From Actinernus sp. WN-2022 (lineage: Eukaryota > Cnidaria > Anthozoa > Actiniaria > Actinernidae): DNA of 64,000 nt. The notes below the pieces were generated by a model. It saw nothing but the letters and a program-made list of their open reading frames with translations, did not search any database and had not been told where the DNA came from. Made by a program: the position numbers and the translations under genes. Positions 54,391 through 63,416 of the stretch are shown here, in pieces; the first letter of the stretch is position 1, and every line of letters starts with the position of its first letter. The stretch lies in assembly GCA_030867875.1 (NCBI GenBank), contig JAOWCC010000744.1:930001-994000 (forward strand). Reading direction: 5' to 3'.

Positions 54391-54409
54391 GGCTTTTGGT
54401 GCCTGGGTC

Positions 54410-55033
54410 GACAATCTGAACTCCTAAATGAAAGCCTTGATCAAATCACAAGAGCACATTAACAACGAATTCGAAAAATTCAAGTCAATCACAGATAACG
54501 TTCTCAAGCAAAATTCTAACTTAACCAAAGAAAATGAAGCCTTGAGAATAAAAATGTCTATACAAGAGAAAGAAACAAGAAGAATGTTCCAGGCTTTAGA
54601 CGATCAGGAACAATATGGCAGACGGTCGATGGTGGAAATTTCTGGTATCCCCCGTACGGCAGAAGAAAATACTGAAGCTATGGTGATACAGCTCTGTTAA
54701 CCGGCTACACGTCGAAGTCCAAGCCGAAGATATCGAAGCAGCACACCGGTTATCTGCGAAGGATACAGCAAATATAATCGTAAAGTTTGTCAACAGAAAA
54801 ACGAGGGACATGGTACATAAAGCAAGATCCCAACTGTACCGCAAGACAACCCATGATCTCGGCCTTAAGTTCAAGAAAGGGCTCCAGCAAAAATCTATAT
54901 AAATGAAAGTCTGACAAAATCCAGAAAAGAACTATTTGCAAAGGCACGCATGTGTAAAAGAGAAAGGGAGTACAAGTACCTATGGTCTAGAAATGGATCG
55001 ATTTTATTAAGGAAAACCGAAAACTCCCAGTGA
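54410..55033 (+). pseudogene. LINE ORF1, second half
   Basis: From 54410 the frame continues the ORF1 of 49157-49267. After a TAA at 54425-54427 it runs as a coiled coil (EFEKFKSITDNVLKQ, then KENEALRIKMSIQEKETRR), then YGRRSMVEISGIP. This is the start of the nucleic-acid-binding part seen in many cnidarian LINE ORF1 proteins. A one-base insertion near 54698 shifts the frame into EAAHRLSAKDTANIIVKFV. A second shift near 54895 leads to INESLTKSRKELFAKAR, KYLWSRNGSILLRK, and a TGA at 55031-55033. No ORF2 follows; satellite-like sequence of the 43.6-46.8 kb type abuts at 55034. Confidence 0.8.
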
Positions 55034-55188
55034 AACAACTCTGCTAGAACTAAGGGACTTAATTCCCTCCTTCCATTTCACACTCATTATGTGAAGGAAA
55101 AGGCAAGAAACATCTATTCCTCAGTGTAGTGTTTATACATCTGGGAGTTTCCTAGTTCGGGAAACCATGTATAATGTGATAGGTAGAT
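55034..55188. repeat. Satellite B unit plus right copy of the 91-bp direct repeat
   Basis: AACAACTCTGCTAGAACTAAGGGACTTAA (55034-55062) is one satellite unit of the type at 45773. It is followed by CCATTTCACACTCATTATGTGAAGG, which also occurs at about 48868, and then by the 91-bp repeat (55098-55188). The order suggests an old local duplication of the satellite flank. Confidence 0.8.
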
Positions 55189-56049
55189 TGAGGAGGTCTC
55201 GAGTAGCGAGCTGTACTCCGAGTTTATAGAGTAGTCCAAGCCTTAATTAGTGGCTTTCTAGGTACATAACACTCAGCAATAAGTACATTGGAAAACATAT
55301 CTTACCGGTTTAGAAGCAGCTTTGTTCTTTCACACGTCAGCTTACATAATAAATAATGTCCTGTCCCTGTATACATATGATATAGTATAGTACCAAGTCT
55401 TTGCTGTGTTTATTACATTAGCCATTTTGATGTCAATTTCCTCCTTCCAGTTCACACGCACTCATTATGTGAAGGTACTGTTCTTTCCATGATCTCAAGT
55501 GGTATCAAGGGCATCCATGTAGTGTTAGGTGTTGTTATTCCCCGTGTTATTGTCTCCATTTTGCCTTTTCACCGGGTATTTCGGCACGTTTTCCAATAAT
55601 CATAAGTCAGTAGTATACATTTGGTACATCCCCAGGTATGTAGCATGTTTGTTTGGAGTGAGTCGATCGACTCGCTGGTAAATCACATCTAGCACCTTTC
55701 AATCCAATCCAGTGGAGAATCATTCCATACAGACCTTTAGTAACGTATTTATCAGCTCTAAAACACTCCAATAAACTCTGTTTGTGGGTTTTCTTTCCAT
55801 TTTCTTGTCCATTTAATAGAAGCACCATCTACGCCGTACGTGCCGCTGACCACAAACAATGTCATGCTCACTAGATTTTGGCGGGAAATAATGACGTCAC
55901 CACAGGGATCCCAAGCCGTTGGGCTTAACGTTCGGTTGCGCGGTTACAATAAGTTAAAACACATACAACACAAGACATAAAACAGCTGCCGCTAAACTTC
56001 TCGATTGTTTTTCTAAATATGCCGACCACGACACATCAACTGATCTCGC
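55189..56049. other. Spacer with flank repeats, no convincing gene
   Basis: TAGTACCAAGTCTTTGCTGTGTTTATTA and CTCATTATGTGAAGG repeat words from 48.83-48.89 kb. A minus-strand frame at 55607-55828 (MVLLLNGQENGKK start, 73 codons) has protein-like composition, but I recognise no domain and give it low weight. Confidence 0.4.
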
Positions 56050-56910
56050 TCCACTATATATTAACAGTTTTTTTTTTGGCCAACAAAAAAATATAAAACA
56101 AAGTGAGAGTGGCGCGAAAACAAGAATAACAGAATGGAGAAAACACACTAAGATAACAGTTTATATCAGTATTGAGATAACACGTATTTGAAGAAATTAA
56201 TGAATAAATAATAAGCGATTTCAAAGACGGGAGCAGAGATATTTTTTTCAGCTTGGATTGAAACGAGGAAACGGTCATGGCATCACGAATGTCTGCGTTC
56301 AGCGAGTTAAAAAATGCTGGACCCTGATAATAAACAGAAAACTGTCTAATTTTGGTTCTACATAAAGGAACATAAAAAAGTTTAGAATGTCTAGTATTAT
56401 AACTGTGAACTTGATAAATTCGTAGAAAAGATTTTTCAAAACTTCTAGGTAATAAATTAATTTTTAACAGGAACATGAACTTTCCTAAATTGAATAAGTA
56501 AATATGGGGTTAGTATGCGCATCAATGCCTCATTATTAATAACTCGCACTACGCGTTTTTGAAGCAGAACAATACGATTAAGGTTGGATGGATAGGTAGA
56601 GCCCCAGACCGTGATACAGTATTGAAGATATGGATAAACTAAGGAATAGTATAAACTGAGTAATGCTTGCTTGCAAAGGCAAAAACTTGATTTGTGTATA
56701 ATTCCTATTGATTTTGATATTTTACTGGCATGATGGGAAATGTGAAACTTCCAAGCCATATTTTCGTCCAAGATCACACCCAGGAATACGACCTCATTAA
56801 CCTTGTCAATCCTAACATTGTTTATTTCTATCGCCAGATCAAATATAATATAGTTGGATTTGTTTACATTCACCGATAACTTGCTAGCCTTATATTGCTC
56901 CGATTCAGAA
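56050..56910 (-). pseudogene. LINE reverse transcriptase C-terminal fragment
   Basis: Two overlapping minus-strand frames make one ORF2 tail. The first (56873-56457) has NVNKSNYIIFD, VVFLGVILDENMAWKFHI (thumb region) and SLVYPYLQYCITVWGSTYPSNL with LQKRVVRVI. A shift near 56470 leads to the second (to 56054), with RSFEKSF, QVHSYNTRHS, and GPAFFNSLNADIRD, the usual C-terminal pattern. The YADD-containing core is not present, so the copy is 5'-truncated by the usual incomplete reverse transcription. The 3' UTR probably continues to about 55970. Confidence 0.8.
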
Positions 56911-57822
56911 GCGCGATCAGTGCCCAGATTTTGAAATGGTTTATAGTTTCCATGGTCGAAAGAGCTTCGATATTGTATACAAAGCTACGACAGGAGTGAG
57001 AAATGTGTTCGCTTAGATATTATGTCAGCAGCACTCATAATTTTTGTGCATTCTAATTTATCCTGTTTATTGCGAACTAGCCTGGTGATCGATCCCTCGC
57101 AAGACCAGGGATTGATTTTAGTTATTTTAACTTAATAAAATTGAGGACTCCCAATTCCCTTTTTAAAGGTGTTGGTTACACGCTATCAGAAAAACAGAAA
57201 TCGGCCAAAAAAAAGAACCAAAACGAAATGGCAACAGCACGAGGCATGGCTTAACTTTGGCCACAGGGAACCCAATTAGGTCTGTTATGACAATAGGGAG
57301 ATTAACAGGACGACGACGGAAGTGACGACGGAACGTAGAAGTGTTTTCTCCCGAAATTTAGAATTTACTATTTCCTTTAGTTGCCTTCAGATGCCGTTTA
57401 TAACCATATTTTCCAGGCCGAATAATAAACGGTGATTTACTTTCTTACGTTCTCGTTCTCCTTTGAACGTGTTGTTGTTTTCACGTTGTGCTTTGTTGAG
57501 AGAACGGTCAAAATGTAGGTGACTGCGTGCATTTTCACGTGCAGTTATTGTATTTTGTAATTAAGGCTATTGTTTATGCCGTCGTGGTTGCTGAAGGTCC
57601 CTAATCACGAAGTAGAAAACTTTTCAGTTTTATTTTCCACAACATTTCGGTAAAGCAACCTAACGATATCTATTGGCCCGAGTTCGGTTGGCAATGCCAG
57701 CCTCTTGTTTGTCATGGATTTCTCGGATTCATTATCCATTTTTGATATTCCCAAAAAATGCCGGCCAAAAAAAATATGTTATTATTTTAGATTCCAAATC
57801 CGGATTTTGTAAATATCCCACC
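56911..57822. other. Intergenic, no gene recognised
   Basis: Mixed-composition sequence. ACGACGACGGAAGTGACGACGGAA at about 57312 is a small direct repeat. No domain-bearing frame was found. Confidence 0.5.
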
Positions 57823-58020
57823 CACAGGCAGCCCATTAGCTCAAGTTACGAAAACATAAGGGTTTGTATGGGAAGGTAGCGAGCTCAAGTTACGAAAATA
57901 TAAGGGTTTGTATGGGAGCGTAGCGAACTCCGTTTACTAGCCAGAAATACTGTAAAATATTTGAATAAAATGACTAACCTAACCCTTATATTTTCGTAAC
58001 TTGAGCTTGGGCTGCCTGTG
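57823..58020. mobile_element. 198-bp MITE with 7-bp target duplication
   Basis: CACAGGCAGCCCATTAGCTC at the left and GAGCTTGGGCTGCCTGTG at the right are inverted, and the pairing continues through AAGTTACGAAAA...TAAGGGTT. TCCCACC flanks both sides (57816-57822 and 58021-58027). The left arm is duplicated in tandem inside the element (AGCTCAAGTTACGAAAA at 57838 and 57883). Confidence 0.9.
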
Positions 58021-58027
58021 TCCCACC

Positions 58028-58406
58028 AAACCCCACCGCACAAACAAACCACAGAAGAAATACCACAATTTGAAAGATTTGCACAATTCCTTTTATTAAA
58101 GATATAGCAAAACAGTATTAGAAGTATAATATACATGATGATAAGTCCGCAACGACTACCCTTGAAGCACGAAGAGCAATAATCAAAGATTTTAAGGATT
58201 GAATAATATAAACACTTATGATGAAATGTTTTACATTTTTGGCTGCACTTACCGTGAACGGAAATATCTTCGTGCAGTCTGTGGCAAAAAAGCTTCAGTT
58301 CAATAAACAATTATTTTGCAAGACGAGCAGGATTTCTTTTTAAATAGTCCTGTTTACGCCATTTCAGCTATACTGTAGTTTCGCGTTACGTGGCAAATAC
58401 AAGATT
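58028..58406. other. Spacer, no gene seen
   Basis: A minus-strand frame at 57885-58310 spans part of the MITE and has no recognised domain. Confidence 0.45.
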
Positions 58407-58439
58407 GAGCGGTTGTCGATTAAGTATCGTAAAACTGAA

Positions 58440-59950
58440 GTAATTAGAGCCAATCGCGGGAGCAACTAAACCAAAATGAGCCAATCACGAACGGACGTAT
58501 GATAAAACTAAAACCAAAGTAATTAGAGCCAATCACGGGAGCAACTAAACCACAATGAGCCAATCACGAACGGACGTATGATAAAACTAAAACCAAGTAA
58601 TTAGAGCCAATCACGGGAGCAACTAAACCAAAATGAGCCAATCACGGGAGCAACTAAACCACAATGAGCCAATCACGAACGGACGTCTGATAAAACTAAA
58701 ACCAAGTAATTAGAGCCAATCACGGGAGCAACTAAACCAAAATGAGCCAATCACGAACGGACGTATGATAAAACTAAAACCAAAGTAATTAGAGCCAATC
58801 GAGGGAGCAAGTAAACCGTAATGAGCCAATCACGAACGGACGTATGATAAAACTAAAACCAAAGTAATTAGAGCCAATCACGGGAGCAACTAAACCACAA
58901 TGAGCCAATCACGAACGGACGTATGATAAAACTAAAACCAAGTAATTAGAGCCAATCACGGGAGCAACTAAACCAAAATGAGCCAATCACGAACGGACGT
59001 ATGATAAAACTAAAACCAAAGTAATTAGAGCCAATCGAGGGAGCAAGTAAACCGTAATGAGCCAATCACGAACGGACGTATGATAAAACTAAAACCAAAG
59101 TAATTAGAGCCAATCACGGGAGCAACTAAACCACAATGAGCCAATCACGAACGGACGTCTGATAAAACTAAAACCAAGTAATTAGAGCCAATCACGGGAG
59201 CAACTAAACCACAATGAGCCAATCACGAACGGACGTCTGATAAAACTAAAACCAAAGTAATTAGAGGCAATCACGGGAGCAACTAAACCACAATGAGCCA
59301 ATCACGAACGGACGTATGATAAAACTAAAACCAAAGTAATTAGAGCCAATCACGGGAGCAACTAAACCACAATGAGCCAATCACGAACGGACGTCTGATA
59401 AAACTAAAACCAAAGTAATTAGAGCCAATCACGGGAGCAACTAAACCACAATGAGCCAATCACGAACGGACGTATGATAAAACTAAAACCAAAGTAATTA
59501 GAGCCAATCACGGGAGCAACTAAACCACAATGAGCCAATCACGAACGGACGTATGATAAAACTAAAACCAAAGTAATTAGAGCCAATCACGGGAGCAACT
59601 AAACCACAATGAGCCAATCACGAACGGACGTATGATAAAACTAAAACCAAAGTAATTAGAGCCAATCACGGGAGCAACTAAACCACAATGAGCCAATCAC
59701 GAACGAACGTATGATAAAACTAAACCAAGTAATTAGAGCCAATCACGGGAGCAACTAAACCACAATGAGCCAATCACGAACGAACGTATGATAAAACTAA
59801 AACCAAAGTAATTAGAGCCAATCACGGGAGCAACTAAACCGCAATGAGCCACTCACGAACGGACGTCTGATAAAACTAAAACCAAAGTAATTAGAGCCAA
59901 TCACGGGAGCAACTAAACCGCAATGAGCCAATCACGAACGGACGTATGAT
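58440..59950. repeat. 78/79-bp tandem repeat, about 19 units
   Basis: Unit: GTAATTAGAGCCAATCACGG, GAGCAACTAAACCACAATGA, GCCAATCACGAACGGACGTA and TGATAAAACTAAAACCAAA. The period is 79 bp, or 78 bp where CCAAAGT reads CCAAGT. Each unit has two AGCCAATCA (CCAAT-box) motifs on the same strand. Variants such as CGAGGGAGCAAGTAAACCGT recur every few units (58799, 59035), so blocks of units were copied together. Confidence 0.93.
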
Positions 59951-60000
59951 TTGGTTTACTTGAACCAATCACAAGGAAAAGTAAACGCAATCGTGCCTGT

Positions 60001-60087
60001 TGACTATCTTTGCGCACCGCTGACTGTGCATCGAGCATATAAGCCAGTACGCTCGTATTTAGTAAGAGAAGAGTAACGCTCGCTAAA
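60001..60087 (+). promoter_or_regulatory. TATA-like core downstream of the CCAAT array
   Basis: After the array come CACCGCTGACTGTGC, GAGCATATAAGCC at about 60034 and AAAATG at 60085. The order of CCAAT boxes, TATA and start codon resembles an animal Pol II promoter. The frame after the ATG is only 14 codons, so no gene is attached that I can see. Confidence 0.3.
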
Positions 60088-60245
60088 ATGAAAATTGATT
60101 GCGTGACGGACCAAAACAATGTTTGGTTTTAGTTTAGAAATTGATTGGCTGATATTATTACAAAACATTCTTCACAACCAATAAAAAACTCAACAAACGC
60201 AAAACCAAATCAATCACTTTCGACACTCAATCGGAAACCGCTCTA

Positions 60246-60665
60246 CTGTGCGCATGACATCTCTAAGTTTGCGCGCATAACTACGGACATAATGACAGGG
60301 TTCGAGGATGAAATTATGTTTTATAAATGTTTTCCTTATTCGAGTTTTAATTCATAGCAGAACAGCAAAGACAAGAGTACATCCCAACCCAGAGATTGGT
60401 GATTTCTTTCTTTTCTCTTGACTAGTAAATACCACGGAGGGATTCACGGTGGTAAGACAAACATTTTCAGCCGGTAAAGTACTAAGACTACGGTCGTGTC
60501 GTACGAGGACAGGAGTCTGAAATGACTCGTTCCGGAATTATATTTCGTACTAGTATCATGTTAGGATGATCATGTTTATCTGCATGCGAAGTAATAAAAA
60601 TGCACCAGAAGAGTTATAGCTCAATCCTAGAAACCTGCGCACAGAAACTGATACAATGAACACCT
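60246..60665. other. Spacer, no gene recognised
   Basis: No domain-bearing frame and no clear repeat between the satellite element and the next TIR element. Confidence 0.5.
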
Positions 60666-62613
60666 CGTTCCCAGTGCTTCCTCAACTTAACTGAAAAATC
60701 GGAGGCCCTTGTTAGACACAAATGAAGCACGACTGTGATTGGTTGGTGAACAAAGGCTGCGCGAATATCAAAAAGTTAAACTCTTCACGCACCCGAACGG
60801 TATCTCGATTGCCATCAGCTGAGAAAAACGAGACAGTAAACATTGTTGATTTCAGATTGCTCATTTCCTATTGTAACGGCTAAAAGGACACGAGGACGCT
60901 GCGTAGTGGGGGAAATAAAATAAATTCCCTTCTTCGAGGGTAGAAATCATTGAAAGCTTTTTATAAGTAATACCATGACAAGAGGGAAATTAGTGATTAA
61001 ATTTCCCCGCAAGCCGAGGGAGAGTTTGTTGAAGCGGCCGAGGGACTTTTACAAACTCTCCCGAGGCTTGAGGGGAAATTTAATCACTAATTTCCCGAAT
61101 TGTCATGGTATTCCCGAATTGTCATGGTATATAACTGATCGCGAGGAACGGAACAAATCTCTGAGAAGTTTAGTTTTCTCTGCGCAGTTGAGTTGCTTTC
61201 GAAAACGTTTTAATGCTCGATTGAATGACCTTGACTTCCCCTGGGGACAAGTGTGTTGTTTTTGAGAAGAATAGCAGTAAAACACAATGTAATTATGTGT
61301 TTGACTAAATATTTAAAGGTCATGCGTATATGGTTTTAAATATCCCACATGGAAGAAGCGGGTTTGAGAAATAAGAGAAGAACGTGCGGATTGAAATACG
61401 TGTTCCCACATGGATTACGTTGAAGGTTATGATGAAGCCAGGTCAGTTTGGGTACAATTCCTTTCACCGGCCGGGAGCGCAGGGCTAGTCGTGCCAGAGG
61501 GTAAGCAAGAGTTGATGCTTTTCACCCTCTCATGTCCAGCCTGCATTGTCTTCTAGTTTTCTCTCATTACGATGCAAGGGAAAATTAGAAATATGCATTG
61601 TTCTTGCAGGGAAATTTAGAAATTTCCCTGTTTAAGACAATGCATATTTCTAAATTTCCCTTGCATTTGTAATGACCGGGGAATTTAGAGATTAAGTAAC
61701 AGTCCGCGCAAGAGGTAGGCACAATTCTATTGTTCAGATGCAATTTGCTTTCCCCACTTTAGTATTTTCTGTTTTTCATACTGACAACTAATCAACCCTT
61801 AAATCATAAATTTCTGAAATTATATCCACTAAAAATGCATTTTAAAGGTAGAGTTCTTTTGTGTGAAAACATTTTGTCCAATCAGAAGAGTGTAAACAAT
61901 AACCAAGAAAACGTTCAATTTAAAAATGTTCCCCATATTGAAAGTTCGTCATATTGAAAGTTTTGATTGTTTTCACTAGATACAATTCAAATCTGTTTAC
62001 AAAATGAGAAAAAATATTCTTCTTCTTCAATTTTAGATAGATTTTAATGTCTAAGCCAATGAGGTGGAAGATTGAAACAATACCACAATTAGCACCTTTT
62101 TACATTCCATGCATAACATATGCCTACCTCTTGCGCGGACCATTACTTAAATGTGCGTGAACAAACAAAGGAATCCGAGGCGATCATGGTATTACTTAGG
62201 ATAAATTAAGGTAGATTTATTGAACGGTAACTTCAAGGTCTTCTGTGCAGTTCAGCGAAATAACAAGAAGACAAAGCCGGAAATTTGAAACCGAAACTGT
62301 ATCAATATTTAAATCAATAGAAATCTTTACTTCGCCAGCACCGACTGAAGGCGGATAGAAGAAGAGATGCAAACAACGCCGTAAAATAAACCCGAGAGTT
62401 CGATAAGTATCATTTTCTGTTTGTTTGCACAAAGTCCACTGCATAATATTGTTTTATTTCTGTGATTTTTGATGTGCACTCTGACGCCCGGAAGTAAAAT
62501 TTCCTACTGGCATGCGCAGTTTCAATGTCCTAGAATCTAGGACATCCGGTTTTTGTCTTACCAGGGCCTCCGATTTTTTAGTTATGTCGAGGAGGGACTG
62601 GGAACGAGAATGA
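60666..62613. mobile_element. About 1.95-kb TIR element with a nested MITE
   Basis: CTCGTTCCCAGTGCTTCCTC with AAAAATCGGAGGCCCT at the left (60666-60715) is inverted at the right as AGGGCCTCCGATTTTTTAGT and GGAGGGACTGGGAACGAG (62564-62613). GTCCTAGAATCTAGGAC near 62528 is a small perfect palindrome. Most of the interior is taken up by a second inverted-repeat element. No transposase frame. Confidence 0.75.
60964..62196. mobile_element. Nested element with several hairpins, related to the 28.6/31.1-kb MITEs
   Basis: AAGTAATACCATGA at the left pairs with TCATGGTATTACTT at the right. Next to the left tip is a long palindrome (GGGAAATTAGTGATTAAATTTCCCC against GGGGAAATTTAATCACTAATTTCCC, 60983-61097) with CTCCCGAGGCTTG. 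A second one lies at 61564-61674 (CAAGGGAAAATTAGAAATATGCATTG against its inverse). GCATTTGTAATGACC resembles GCATTTATAATGACC of the 28.6/31.1-kb elements, as does GATCATG next to the right TIR. Confidence 0.75.
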
Positions 62614-62913
62614 CAGAATTACTTCAAAAAGACTTCAAATTTAGAGAAAGAAAGATCAGCTTTTTTGACAGTTACGAAATTTTAAACAACTTTAGTGCTT
62701 AACTTAAATATATTAACATTACTTTAGGCCTTGGGGTGCAAGAGGTTTTAATGATAATATTAGTAATAATAATAGCTACTTTTCCATGTGGTAAATATTT
62801 CGGAAAGACAGGAAAAGAGTTTTCCATAAGACAATAGGTACTCAAGGCTACTGAGAAATGCTTTACCCAAAGCAGAGGTTTAGCACCGAATTACAGTAAA
62901 GCATTGTAAGACT

Positions 62914-63177
62914 TAATACCTCATTCACACCAACCTGTTTATTTAAACTGAGTTTATCTGGTCCCTATGTACAATGTGTTTAGGTACACAGGGTTAAAAC
63001 TACCTCGAACAGGTTGTTTAGTTAAACTGAATTTATCTAGCCCCTATCTTGAATGTGTTTAGTTAGACAGGATTAAAAGTACCTCGAACAGGTTGTTTAC
63101 TTAAGAAAGGTCAGTTTGAAACTAGTTTAATTAAACAGCTTTAGACATGTTTAAGCTTTGGTGTGAACGGGATATTA
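62914..63177. mobile_element. 264-bp MITE with TTCACACCAA termini
   Basis: TAATACCTCATTCACACCAA at the left is inverted at the right (TTGGTGTGAACGGGATATTA). Inside, a unit of about 78 bp (ACCTCGAACAGGTTGTTTA, then GAATGTGTTTAG/CAATGTGTTTAG) is duplicated in tandem. Confidence 0.8.
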
Positions 63178-63336
63178 CACAAAGCATGTTTGACAACAAT
63201 GACAACAACAATTTCCTGAAGTTCGCATTTTGATAAACAAATATAAAACAACATAATTACAGTTTCTATTATAGATGTAAGAACCCTTTGTGAAGCAAGT
63301 GGTTTATTATAGACTGCAGGCATGGCTACATTATTA

Positions 63337-63416
63337 TTACTCCATGCTTTCTACTCCTTCCTTTGGCTTCGGGATATCTTCCTCCACCGGTTCTGATTTC
63401 GTGGTCTCTGCTTCCA
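63337..63416 (-). CDS. Probable last coding exon of a gene on the minus strand
   Basis: On the minus strand TTTCATCATCTTCGCAG is a good acceptor ending at 63417. It is followed by a 26-codon open end (phase 2 entry) that encodes EAETTKSEPVEEDIPKPKEG and VESME, then TAA at 63339-63337. An ATAATAAACC, giving an AATAAA poly(A) signal, follows about 35 bases after the stop (about 63302-63308). The acidic/proline-rich tail looks like a natural C-terminus. Upstream exons would lie to the right and may be outside the window. The plus-strand frame 63290-63472 is probably the shadow. Confidence 0.45.

Larger units (their letters stand above)
49268..54407. mobile_element. 5,140-bp TIR transposon with 2-bp TC duplication, family not recognised
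   Basis: The left tip CCCAGGCACCAAAAGCC (49268-49284) and right tip GGCTTTTGGTGCCTGGG (54391-54407) are perfect 17-bp inverted repeats. TC flanks both sides (49266-49267 and 54408-54409), and removal leaves the host ORF1 in frame. Inside each end there are about 400 bp of clustered short repeats (AAGCCTGGAA and its inverse). The middle holds a palindromic element, a two-exon open frame, and a second, inner set of repeats. I cannot match the tips to a named superfamily. CACTA-like and hAT-like elements often have subterminal repeats like these, but the tips do not start CACT. Confidence 0.85.
58407..60243. mobile_element. TIR element carrying a CCAAT-rich satellite
   Basis: The left tip GAGCGGTTGTCGATTAAGTA and right tip ACACTCAATCGGAAACCGCTC are inverted with few mismatches, and they match the tips of the element at 626-1460. 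TA follows the right end (60244-60245), and the left flank is TT, a likely mutated TA. The body is mostly the 78/79-bp array. The last 290 bp contain a TATA-like AGCATATAAGCC. Confidence 0.75.

Noticed and set aside
55607..55828. 73-codon minus-strand frame starting MVLLLNGQENGKK
   Set aside because: Composition is acceptable, but there is no domain, no clear splice site and no second copy to test conservation. Left as an uncertain note in the spacer entry.
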